A DNA stretch of 6,863 nucleotides from Paenibacillus sp. (GTDB lineage Bacteria; Bacillota; Bacilli; Paenibacillales; Paenibacillaceae), in assembly GCA_029256665.1 (NCBI GenBank), contig JAQSXN010000214.1, positions 1-6,863 on the forward strand, read 5' to 3'. The translations under genes were made by a program, and so were the position numbers. The notes under the pieces are model-generated. The model had not been told where the DNA came from. It saw only the letters and a program-made list of their open reading frames with translations, and made no database searches. This document shows, one piece after another, positions 1-6,669 of this stretch (its first letter is position 1; each line of letters starts with the position of its first letter).

Positions 1-1728
1 TCCTATCATATCGCGGCGGACAAACTTCAGGAGAACGCCATGAAGCTGAGTCAGGATACCGTCAACAAGTCGGGACAAATCTTCGACGAGAAGCTGCAGA
101 AAATCGCCGTATCCACGATGTCCCTCATGATGAGCAACTCCTTCGAAAACGTGACAAAGGCCAGCATCGATCGGGACAATAAACAATATTACAGTTACCT
201 GACCGAGATGCAGAGGGTATTCTCTCAGTTGCTGTTTAACGAGAAAATCATCCAGAGCATCCTTCTCGCGACTCCGATCGGGGATTTCTACCCCACTAGT
301 TCGACGAGGCTGCGAGATTATTCCTTCTTCGACACCTCCATTTACCAAGAAATGAAGAAAGACCGGCGGGCCATCTGGCTCGAGGGCCATGCCGACCCGT
401 ACTTTTCCGGCCAGAACCGCGTGCTGACGTTGGTCATGGAGGCGGTGACTAATCCTCCTACCAGCGACATGTACCTCCTGCTCAATATCAAAGAGAAAGA
501 GATGATGTCGCTCCTGAAACAGAATCTATCCGCCTCGTCCGGACAGATTCTGGTCTTGAATTCGTCCGGACGTTCGGTAATGGCTTCCAGCCTATCCGGC
601 GACCTGGTCGAAGAACTGGATTTCGGGGACCTCCAAGCGGCCAAGCAACGCTCGGATCCTGCAGGTGAGATGAACGACGGCCAGTTCGAGTACGTCGGCG
701 GAAACACACGCTATCTTGTAAACTATTACCAGTCTCAGGTCGTGGAGGATTGGGTCGTCTACCGGCTTCAATCGAAAGAGAAGATTCTCGGACAGGTCGA
801 CGCGATCAAATGGACGGCCATCTCTATCATGAGCATCTGTATCCTCGTCGCTCTGATTCTATCGAACATCATGGCTCGATTACTGTCCAAGCCGCTGACG
901 AAGCTGAGCCGGCTAATGTCGCGCGTGGAAACGACGGACGATCTCGGCGTCCGCTACCGCAGCCGGTACAACGACGAGGTCAGTCAAGCGGGCTTCACCT
1001 TCAACCGGATGCTCGACCGGATCGAACGGCAGATCGGCGACGTTCAGCGGAGCGAGCAGTCCAAGCGCAAGGCGGAGATGAAAGCGTTGACAGCGCAGAT
1101 CGACCCCCATTTCTTTTACAATGCTCTTCATACCGTCTATTGCAAATCAGTCTTAGGCGAGAACGAACGGGTGAACGAAATGATCATCGCCCTCTCCGAA
1201 ATGTTCCGGCTGGGCTTGAACAACGGCGAGGACGTAACGACGCTCGGCGCCGAACTGGAGCACGCGGCCAAGTATCTGGTCATCCAGCAAAATTGCTACG
1301 AGACATTGTTCGACTCCATTGTCTATAAGGATCCGGAAATTCCGGATGACGTCCCTGTCCTGAAGCTGATTCTCCAGCCTCTCGTCGAGAATAGCATCCT
1401 TCATGGGTTTAAAAACCGTACGGAGGGCGGGTTCATTCGCATCGATATTAACGCGGACGGGGATTTCCTCTACCTGGAAGTCGCCGACAACGGAGACGGC
1501 TTCGATGCGGATGAATTGGCGGAAGCTGACCAGCCTCCCGATACCAAATCTTCATCCGGGTATGCCCTGCGCAACATCCGCGATCGCCTGACGCTCTATT
1601 ATAATCAACTTGCCGAACTGACGATCCGAAGCGATCCGGGCAAGGGCACCAGCGTGCGAATCCGGATACCATTAGAAAGGGGAACTGGGACATATGGGAT
1701 CGACGAAAGCAAAACTGATCGTAATTGA
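1..1728 (+). CDS. YesM-type sensor histidine kinase, 5'-truncated by the window edge
   Basis: Membrane sensor kinase that should autophosphorylate and pass the phosphate to the response regulator encoded next. The frame is open from nt 1, so the ATG at nt 40 is probably internal. The visible protein is 575 residues, and the usual N-terminal membrane helix of this family appears to be just off the edge. In order: an extracellular sensor region (to about nt 800), a hydrophobic helix beginning WTAISIMSICILVALIL (about nt 811-880), a HAMP linker (about nt 880-1030), and a His_kinase domain with the phospho-acceptor motif QIDPHFFYNAL (His at nt 1108-1110). The HATPase region then shows the N box LVENSILHG (Asn at nt 1390-1392), DNGDG at nt 1486-1500, a G2-like SGYALRNIRDRL, and GKGTSVRI. 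The acceptor motif varies slightly from the common HFLYNTL. All key residues are present, so it looks functional. The ligand is unknown; a sugar-related signal is inferred from the neighbours. Confidence 0.95.
   Translation, partial: SYHIAADKLQENAMKLSQDTVNKSGQIFDEKLQKIAVSTMSLMMSNSFENVTKASIDRDNKQYYSYLTEMQRVFSQLLFNEKIIQSILLATPIGDFYPTSSTRLRDYSFFDTSIYQEMKKDRRAIWLEGHADPYFSGQNRVLTLVMEAVTNPPTSDMYLLLNIKEKEMMSLLKQNLSASSGQILVLNSSGRSVMASSLSGDLVEELDFGDLQAAKQRSDPAGEMNDGQFEYVGGNTRYLVNYYQSQVVEDWVVYRLQSKEKILGQVDAIKWTAISIMSICILVALILSNIMARLLSKPLTKLSRLMSRVETTDDLGVRYRSRYNDEVSQAGFTFNRMLDRIERQIGDVQRSEQSKRKAEMKALTAQIDPHFFYNALHTVYCKSVLGENERVNEMIIALSEMFRLGLNNGEDVTTLGAELEHAAKYLVIQQNCYETLFDSIVYKDPEIPDDVPVLKLILQPLVENSILHGFKNRTEGGFIRIDINADGDFLYLEVADNGDGFDADELAEADQPPDTKSSSGYALRNIRDRLTLYYNQLAELTIRSDPGKGTSVRIRIPLERGTGTYGIDESKTDRN
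1331..1347 (+). repeat. 17-bp perfect palindrome inside the kinase gene
   Basis: ATCCGGAA at 1331-1338 and TTCCGGAT at 1340-1347 are perfect inverted copies around a single A. They encode DPEIPD in the linker before the ATPase domain. With only one central base it would not make a good RNA hairpin. It could be a protein-binding site, but chance within codons GAT-CCG-GAA is the simpler reading. Confidence 0.5.
1674..1683 (+). promoter_or_regulatory. Ribosome binding site of the response regulator, inside the kinase gene
   Basis: AGAAAGGGGA ends 10 nt before the ATG at 1694 and lies within the last codons of the kinase. It supports a start inside the kinase gene, so ribosomes finishing the kinase would be close to the regulator start. 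Confidence 0.65.
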
Positions 1729-3313
1729 CGATATCCGAAGCGTCGTCCAGATGATCGCGACGAAAATTCCCTGGGAGCAACACGGCATCGAGGTAACGGG
1801 CACGGCCGGTGACGGCATGGAAGGAATGGAATTAATCGAGCGGATTCGACCCGACATTATCCTGACGGACATCCGGATGCCGAAGTTGGACGGTCTCGCG
1901 ATGACGGAGCGTATCCTGGAGACGCTGCCGGACTGCAAGGTCATCATTCTTAGCGGGTATACGGACTTCGAATATGCGAGGAAAGCCGTGAGCATAGGGG
2001 CCTTCGACTTCATCAAGAAGCCTTTCACCGTGGAGGAAATCCTGAATGTCGTAGTGAAAGCCAAGGATTCGTGGGAGCTGCAGCAACGCAGCAAGGCAGA
2101 TCTGGAGCAACTGCGGAAGCAGGTGAAGGCCAGTTTGCCCATGCTTCGGCAGGAGTACCTGAACATGCTGCTCGAGCATCCCGCATCCGAGCGGAAGACG
2201 TTGGAACTTTGGGGGTTCATGGAACTGAATATTCCGCCTCGCGACTTGACTGTTATTACGGCGGAGATCGACGATTACGGCAACAAGTACTCCGATCTGC
2301 CGGTACAGGAAATCGAGCTTATCCGGTTCTCGCTGCAGAACATCCTCGAGGAAACCGTTCGGGAGCATGCCAAGGGAACGGTATTCCGCGTGGCGCCGCG
2401 GAGATTCCTGATCATCGTGCATTCCGCCGATCCGTCAGTGGGGCTGCGGACTGCGGAAACCTGTTGCGCCCATGTCGCGCGCTACACCAAATTCACCGTG
2501 TCGATCGGTGTCGGAAACCCGGCGGCGGCGCTCACCGATTTGCCCGAATCGTACCGTCAAGCGAGAACGGCATTATCCTACCACTTCTATACGGGCGGCA
2601 ATGCCGTCTTCCATTACGACGCGGTCTCCCAGAAGCAGGCGATCCGCCCCGCTTACGCGTTCCATCTGGAGGAATCCCTCGTCTTCTCCCTTCGATCCGG
2701 GAATCGAGAGATTGCGCTGGACACCTTGCATAAGCTGGTTGACGAGCTGAAGGAAATACGACCTTACCCTGACCCCGAACAAGTAGCCGGCATATTCATT
2801 GTGTGGGCTTCAGTGATTTACCGGACGCTGCTCGAAGCACTGCCCGCCGAGCGGCTTGCCGCCATCGAAGACCGGATTCGCGCCGTGCGTTCCGGGTCCT
2901 CTCTGACGCTGCACCATTTGTCCGAGAACCTGACCGAACTGGCGGCGGAAGGCTGCCGGCTGATCCTGAGCGATCGGCAGAACGAATCCCAGAAGGTTAT
3001 CCGCAAGGCGCTCGAGTTCATCCACGAGCATCTGGGAGACGATCTATCGATTGACAGGTGCGCAAGGGCAGTCAGTCTAAGCGGCGGCTATTTCGCCAAT
3101 CTCTTCAAGAAAGAAACGGGCACCACCTTTAACCAATACGTCACGCAGGAACGCCTGGAGAAGGCCAAGAAGATGCTAATTCAGAACGTTCCTGTCCAGG
3201 ATATCGCCATAGAGCTCGGATACGAGCATCGCCGGTACTTCAGCGACGTGTTCAAGAAGCATACAGGCATGACGCCCAGCGAATTCAAAGAATTCTATCA
3301 GAACCGATCCTGA
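1694..3313 (+). CDS. YesN-type response regulator: receiver, GGDEF-like, AraC HTH domains
   Basis: Cytoplasmic DNA-binding response regulator of 539 residues, the expected size for the YesN/AraC class. The receiver domain spans about residues 6-122. It has the acidic pair Asp12/Asp13, the phospho-acceptor Asp59 in ILTDIRMP, Ser87 in IILSGYTD, and Lys109 before Pro110. The middle region (about 184-310) resembles a degenerate GGDEF fold: it has FTVSIGVG near residue 270 and a later TGGNAVFHYD, but no GGDEF catalytic signature, so cyclic-di-GMP synthesis is unlikely. Residues 435-539 form an AraC-type double helix-turn-helix, including SLSGGYFANLFKKETG and ELGYEHRRYFSDVFKKHTGMTPSEF. The ATG at 1694 is chosen because AGAAAGGGGA lies at 1674-1683 and the receiver domain starts straight after. 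The gene overlaps the kinase by 35 bp in another frame, suggesting translational coupling. It probably activates the downstream importer operon; the target is inferred from position. Confidence 0.96.
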   Translation: MGSTKAKLIVIDDIRSVVQMIATKIPWEQHGIEVTGTAGDGMEGMELIERIRPDIILTDIRMPKLDGLAMTERILETLPDCKVIILSGYTDFEYARKAVSIGAFDFIKKPFTVEEILNVVVKAKDSWELQQRSKADLEQLRKQVKASLPMLRQEYLNMLLEHPASERKTLELWGFMELNIPPRDLTVITAEIDDYGNKYSDLPVQEIELIRFSLQNILEETVREHAKGTVFRVAPRRFLIIVHSADPSVGLRTAETCCAHVARYTKFTVSIGVGNPAAALTDLPESYRQARTALSYHFYTGGNAVFHYDAVSQKQAIRPAYAFHLEESLVFSLRSGNREIALDTLHKLVDELKEIRPYPDPEQVAGIFIVWASVIYRTLLEALPAERLAAIEDRIRAVRSGSSLTLHHLSENLTELAAEGCRLILSDRQNESQKVIRKALEFIHEHLGDDLSIDRCARAVSLSGGYFANLFKKETGTTFNQYVTQERLEKAKKMLIQNVPVQDIAIELGYEHRRYFSDVFKKHTGMTPSEFKEFYQNRS

Positions 3314-3377
3314 GAAAGACATGCGGTTTTCTGCCCATCATATCTGGAATGACCCATTATGTCCCCGCGGCGATCCC

Positions 3378-3406
3378 TTTACACTGAAAGTGCAACAGAC
3401 AACAAT
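3378..3406 (+). promoter_or_regulatory. Candidate sigma-A-type promoter for the importer operon
   Basis: TTTACA at 3378-3383 (5 of 6 to TTGACA) and AACAAT at 3401-3406 (4 of 6 to TATAAT) are separated by exactly 17 bp. Transcription would begin near 3413, just before the ribosome binding site at 3415-3420, which leaves an unusually short leader. The -10 match is weak, which fits a promoter needing an activator such as the AraC-type regulator encoded upstream. This is pattern-based only. Read-through from the kinase-regulator genes is also possible, as I see no terminator between 3314 and 3431. Confidence 0.3.
3379..3395 (+). repeat. Small imperfect inverted repeat in the intergenic promoter region
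   Basis: TTACACT at 3379-3385 and AGTGCAA at 3389-3395 form a dyad around GAA, with one mismatch in seven pairs. It sits across the candidate -35 box and the spacer, where a regulator could act. It could equally be chance. It does not match the cre consensus for catabolite repression well. Confidence 0.35.
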
Positions 3407-3414
3407 CACGAATG

Positions 3415-3420
3415 AAGGGG
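3415..3420 (+). promoter_or_regulatory. Ribosome binding site that sets the start of the binding-protein gene
   Basis: AAGGGG followed by an 11-nt spacer leads to the ATG at 3432. That ATG opens directly into a lipoprotein signal peptide. This favours 3432 over the in-frame upstream ATG at 3321, which would add 37 residues that do not look like a signal sequence. Confidence 0.75.
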
Positions 3421-3431
3421 ACGATTATCGA

Positions 3432-4841
3432 ATGAAAAAGAAATTGTCGATTTTAGCCTTGTGTACCGCCGTCATGGTGTCGCTTGCCGCTTGCGGCAGC
3501 AACAATAATGAGCCCGCTACCTCTGGCGCCCAATCGAGCGCACCGGCGAGCTCAGCTTCCACGGACAACGAAGCCAGCAAGGAGCCTGCGGAGAAGACAA
3601 AAATCTCCTACTGGACGAATGACCGCCATGATGCCGACTACATCAAGCAAGTGGTCGACAATTTCAACCAGACAAACGACTATAACATCGAAGTCGAGCT
3701 CGTCGTGAAAACCGATGAGTACGACCAAGCGATCGATATTTCCTTCGTCAGCGCCCAAGCGCCGGACGTGTTCCGGGCGAAGGAGAACACGATTCAGACG
3801 TACTACAAGAAAGGTTACCTGGAGCCGATCGACGGATATTTGACGGACGCCTCGCAATTCCCGGAAATCGAGAATTTCAACACCTTCGACGGCAAAAGGT
3901 ATAGCCTGCCTAACTTCGGTGCGACGATGCGACTGGTGTACAACGTAGATTTGTTCCAAAAAGCGGGCATCGCTACCCCACCGACCACGCTGGCCGAGAT
4001 GGTGGAAGCCGCCAAGAAGATCACCGAGGTCGGCAAGGCCGACGGCGCATACGGCTTCGCGCAAAACTTCAAAAACCCGGGCAGTGCTTTTGGACGCTCC
4101 GCGCGCGTAATTGCCGAAATGAGCGGCTACGGCGGATTCGGATACGATCACAAAACCGGCAAATACGACTTTAGCAACTTTAAGGAAATCATCAACGCGT
4201 TCAAGCAAATCAAGGATGATGGCAGCATGCTTCCTGGCGTTGAATCGCTGGATATCGACCCGCTCCGCGCGCAATTCGCCGAAGGCAAAATCGGCATGTA
4301 CCTGAGCTTCTCCTCCGAACCGGGCGTGTACAAAAACCAATTCCCCGCGAAGATCCAGTGGGCGGCTGCACCGCCTCCGACGATCGACGGCAACATCAAC
4401 GGCGCCTCCGGCTTCCTGGGAGGACAGTGGCTGGTCATGAGCAACCAATCCAAGAACAAAGACGCGGCCTGGAAGTTCATGCAGTACATGTACGGCGACG
4501 ATGTATTGAAGCCTTACCATGAGCAAGGCTTCGGGATCTCCATGGTTCCCCACATTGCGGCATCGGCGGCACCTCCGCAAATCGAAGGCATCGAAGGCTT
4601 CCTGCCGACCAAGTACGACGGCGTCTGGCCGCTCGCTCCTACCGTGACGATCGAAGGCTCGGATAACTGGACGGAGTTCTGGAAGTACGTCGTGAAGGGT
4701 GGAGACTTCGACGCGCTCGTCAAGCAATTGAACGATCGCTACAACACCGCTTTGGATAAGGCCAGAGTGAACGGCGACGTGAAAATTAACGCCAGCCCGG
4801 ACTTCGATCCGGCCAAGCTGCAAGGTACGTTCGCGAAATAA
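3432..4841 (+). CDS. Extracellular sugar-binding lipoprotein of a CUT1 ABC importer
   Basis: Solute-binding protein of family 1 (469 residues), which captures an oligosaccharide outside the membrane and delivers it to the two permeases encoded next. The N-terminus MKKKLSILAL is a lipoprotein signal peptide with lipobox LAAC, so Cys21 (nt 3492-3494) should be lipidated after cleavage. A flexible Ser/Ala/Asn/Glu-rich linker covers about residues 22-56, and the folded domain starts at KISYWTND. Typical family stretches are RLVYNVDLFQKAGI followed by TPPTTLAEMVEAAKKI (from residue 167), GKIGMYLSF, and GGQWLVMSNQSKNKDAAWKFM (from about residue 330). Length is normal for the family. A tandem ATCGAAGGC at 4581-4598 encodes IEGIEG, with a third copy at 4650-4658. 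The ligand cannot be read from sequence; the neighbouring GH130-like gene points to a beta-mannoside. A stem-loop follows the gene. Confidence 0.95.
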   Translation: MKKKLSILALCTAVMVSLAACGSNNNEPATSGAQSSAPASSASTDNEASKEPAEKTKISYWTNDRHDADYIKQVVDNFNQTNDYNIEVELVVKTDEYDQAIDISFVSAQAPDVFRAKENTIQTYYKKGYLEPIDGYLTDASQFPEIENFNTFDGKRYSLPNFGATMRLVYNVDLFQKAGIATPPTTLAEMVEAAKKITEVGKADGAYGFAQNFKNPGSAFGRSARVIAEMSGYGGFGYDHKTGKYDFSNFKEIINAFKQIKDDGSMLPGVESLDIDPLRAQFAEGKIGMYLSFSSEPGVYKNQFPAKIQWAAAPPPTIDGNINGASGFLGGQWLVMSNQSKNKDAAWKFMQYMYGDDVLKPYHEQGFGISMVPHIAASAAPPQIEGIEGFLPTKYDGVWPLAPTVTIEGSDNWTEFWKYVVKGGDFDALVKQLNDRYNTALDKARVNGDVKINASPDFDPAKLQGTFAK

Positions 4842-4861
4842 TCCATTGATAAGCTAGGGAC

Positions 4862-4885
4862 AGGGGAACCCTCAGTGGTTCCCCT
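4862..4885 (+). other. Strong intra-operon stem-loop between binding protein and permease genes
   Basis: AGGGGAACC at 4862-4870 pairs perfectly with GGTTCCCCT at 4877-4885, giving nine base pairs around the 6-nt loop CTCAGT. It lies 20 nt after the binding-protein stop and ahead of the permease ribosome binding site at 4902. The downstream bases (TCTTC) are pyrimidine-rich but not a true T-run, so it is a poor full terminator. Similar hairpins after binding-protein genes in other sugar operons protect the upstream mRNA from exonucleases or partly stop transcription, so that more binding protein than permease is made. That role is inferred here; the hairpin itself is seen directly. Confidence 0.8.
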
Positions 4886-4901
4886 TCTTCAAACCACCGA
4901 T

Positions 4902-4908
4902 AGGGGTG
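4902..4908 (+). promoter_or_regulatory. Ribosome binding site that sets the start of permease 1
   Basis: AGGGGTG lies 8 nt before the ATG at 4917. It decides against the longer in-frame GTG start at 4875, which falls in the loop of the stem-loop and has no ribosome binding site suited to it. Confidence 0.75.
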
Positions 4909-4916
4909 AAGCAACT

Positions 4917-5813
4917 ATGAACCGCGCTCAACGTTATTTGAACGGCTATATGTTTACCTTACCCAGCCTTATCTTCACTCTCGTGCTAGGTGTCTACCCG
5001 ATCCTGTGGGCGTTCCGATATATGTTCTACGATTACAAAGGGTATGGCGTGGCTCGTTATGTGGGGCTAGGCAATTTCGAACGTCTCTTCCGCGACGACA
5101 TGTTCTGGAACTCGGTTCAGAACACGTTCGTGTACGCCGGCGGGAAGATTCTGCTCACGCTCCCGCTGTCCTTGCTCCTGGCCGTAATCCTGAACCGAAA
5201 GCTAAGAGGCAGGAATTTCTTGAGGGCTTTAATCTTCATGCCCACGATCATCAGTGCCGCCGTCATGGCGATCATCTTCTTCATTATTTTTAACTCCTAT
5301 AACGGAATTCTGAACCAACTGTTGATCAAATACGGTATTGTATCCGAAGCCGTCGATTGGCTCGGGCCGGACCACGCGATGATGACGGTCATTCTCATCG
5401 CGGTTTGGAGTGCGGTAGGTAACTACATGCTGCTGTTTATGGCCGGGCTGCAAAGCATTCCCGAGGATCTCTACGAAAGCGCGTCGCTGGACGGAGCAAG
5501 TCCCGTGCAGCAGTTCCGATATATCACTGTCCCTATGCTCGGCCCGGTCATCCAAATGATCCTGATGCTGGCGATCATTACCGCTTTGAAAGGCTACGAG
5601 AGCATCATGGTATTGACCGAGGGCGGTCCGTTCGGATCGACGGAAGTCATGTTCCTCTACGTGTATAAGCTTCTGTTCCCGGTCTCGATGGGCGCAGTGG
5701 TCGAACAGCAGATCGGCTACGGCAGCGCGGTCGGCTTCACCAGCGCGGTGATCGTGAGCTTGATTACTGTGGTTTATTTCTACGCATCCAAGAAATTGAA
5801 CGACGTGCACTAG
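4917..5813 (+). CDS. CUT1 sugar ABC transporter permease, MalF/UgpA/LplB-like
   Basis: Inner component of the importer channel, 298 residues, with about six membrane helices (near residues 11-33, 75-97, 105-126, 155-178, 207-225 and 268-290). The cytoplasmic EAA loop that contacts the ATPase is clear: YESASLDGASPVQQFRYITVP, with Glu187 and Gly193. The N-terminal LNGYMFTLPSLIFTLVLGVYPILWAF is typical of the first permease in CUT1 systems, and so is LTEGGPFGSTEVMFLYVYKLLF near residues 233-254. It should pair with the permease encoded 11 bp downstream and receive substrate from the upstream lipoprotein. The name reflects family likeness only; the sugar is not shown by the sequence. The TAG stop overlaps the ribosome binding site of the next gene, so the two are very probably co-translated. 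Confidence 0.95.
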   Translation: MNRAQRYLNGYMFTLPSLIFTLVLGVYPILWAFRYMFYDYKGYGVARYVGLGNFERLFRDDMFWNSVQNTFVYAGGKILLTLPLSLLLAVILNRKLRGRNFLRALIFMPTIISAAVMAIIFFIIFNSYNGILNQLLIKYGIVSEAVDWLGPDHAMMTVILIAVWSAVGNYMLLFMAGLQSIPEDLYESASLDGASPVQQFRYITVPMLGPVIQMILMLAIITALKGYESIMVLTEGGPFGSTEVMFLYVYKLLFPVSMGAVVEQQIGYGSAVGFTSAVIVSLITVVYFYASKKLNDVH

Positions 5814-5819
5814 GAGGGA
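5812..5819 (+). promoter_or_regulatory. Ribosome binding site overlapping the permease 1 stop codon
   Basis: AGGAGGGA begins inside the TAG stop at 5811-5813. Its GGAGG core ends 7 nt before the ATG at 5825, ideal spacing. It selects 5825 over the in-frame ATG at 5834, and suggests that ribosomes ending permease 1 restart on permease 2. Confidence 0.8.
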
Positions 5820-5824
5820 CCGGC

Positions 5825-6655
5825 ATGCCAAAAATGATTTCGCGTATCGCGCTATGGACGTTCCTGATCCTCATTGTCCTTCTAACTCTGTTTCCGATCG
5901 TTCTGGCTTTTCTTGGCTCCGTGAAATCCAATGCGGAAATTACGACCGGCGGCACGATTTTTCCGAAAGATTGGCTATTCTCGAATTACGCTTATGCCTG
6001 GAAGGAAGCCCGATTCGCCCGTTATTCCTGGAACAGCATGTTCATCTCGGTCTCGAGCACTCTAGGAACGCTGCTGATAGTCTCAATGGCGGCATTCGCG
6101 GTCAACCGGCTTGATTTTCCTGGGAAGAAGCTGTTCGTCAGTCTTCAGGCAGCCACGATGTTCGTCACGATCGGCGCCGTCGTCCTGCGTCCGCAATTCG
6201 AGCTCATGATCAAGCTGAAGCTTCATACGTCGCTGTGGGGAGTCGTCCTGATTCTGATCAGCGCTCATGCCGCGGTATTCTTCATGCTGCTTAGTTTTAT
6301 AAAGTCAATTCCGCGCGACCTGGACGAGGCGGCCATGATCGATGGAGCAAGTTTCTTCCGAACGTACCGATCGATCGTCCTTCCGTTGCTCGTTCCGGGC
6401 CTTGGAGTCGCCGGACTATTCACTTTCCGGACTGCATGGAACGACTTTATTATGCCGCAGGTGTTTACGATGAACAATCCGGAAAACCAGGTACTCACCG
6501 TCGGACTTGCCGCGCTGCGTTACGGATCGTCCGCGGCCGCGCAGACCCACATCATGATGGCCGGCGCGTGCTTGTCGATTTTGCCCCTGTTGCTTGCTTT
6601 CATCCTCGCGAATAAAACCTTCATGCAGGTAACCGCGGGTTCAGTCAAAGGTTAG
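5825..6655 (+). CDS. CUT1 sugar ABC transporter permease, MalG/YtcP-like
   Basis: Second membrane subunit of the importer, 276 residues, with about six hydrophobic helices (first near residues 9-31, last near 245-262). The EAA loop reads DEAAMIDGASFFRTYRSIVLP, with Glu168-Ala169-Ala170 and Gly174, closer to the consensus than in permease 1. The extracytoplasmic segment after helix 1 (TIFPKDWLFSNYAYAWKEA) and the C-terminal VTAGSVKG are typical of MalG-type partners. Length is normal. It should form a heterodimer with permease 1. No ATPase gene lies in the window; many Bacillales CUT1 importers share one ATPase of the MsmX type encoded elsewhere, and that is the likely arrangement here, though a gene beyond the right edge cannot be excluded. 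Confidence 0.95.
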   Translation: MPKMISRIALWTFLILIVLLTLFPIVLAFLGSVKSNAEITTGGTIFPKDWLFSNYAYAWKEARFARYSWNSMFISVSSTLGTLLIVSMAAFAVNRLDFPGKKLFVSLQAATMFVTIGAVVLRPQFELMIKLKLHTSLWGVVLILISAHAAVFFMLLSFIKSIPRDLDEAAMIDGASFFRTYRSIVLPLLVPGLGVAGLFTFRTAWNDFIMPQVFTMNNPENQVLTVGLAALRYGSSAAAQTHIMMAGACLSILPLLLAFILANKTFMQVTAGSVKG

Positions 6656-6669
6656 GAGATGAGCCGAAC

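Noticed and set aside
40..42. ATG 40 as the true start of the kinase
   Set aside because: The reading frame is open back to nt 1 with family-like sequence (SYHIAADKLQENAMKL), there is no good ribosome binding site, and the first membrane helix would be missing.
750..1328. 192-codon open frame on the + strand within the kinase gene
   Set aside because: It is an alternative frame of the kinase with Arg-rich, domainless content; the kinase frame has all the expected motifs here.
3313..3332. Possible terminator hairpin (AGAAA / TTTCT) after the regulator gene
   Set aside because: Only a 5-bp AT-rich stem with a 10-nt loop and no following T-run, so it is too weak to be called.
3385..3400. cre-like catabolite repression site at TGAAAGTGCAACAG
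   Set aside because: The left half fits but the central CG and the right half do not, leaving too many mismatches to the consensus.
3321..3431. Longer N-terminus for the binding protein starting at ATG 3321
   Set aside because: The extra 37 residues do not resemble a signal peptide, while the ATG at 3432 has a good ribosome binding site and opens directly into a canonical lipoprotein signal.
3552..4823. Long open frame (423 codons) on the - strand opposite the binding-protein gene
   Set aside because: It mirrors a well-supported lipoprotein gene, has low-complexity Arg/Val/Leu-rich content with no recognisable domain, and has no convincing ribosome binding site. It is a shadow of biased codon use in the real gene.
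4875..4916. GTG start at 4875 for permease 1
   Set aside because: It lies in the loop of the stem-loop, lacks a suitable ribosome binding site, and the 14 added residues are not part of the permease family. ATG 4917 is well placed.
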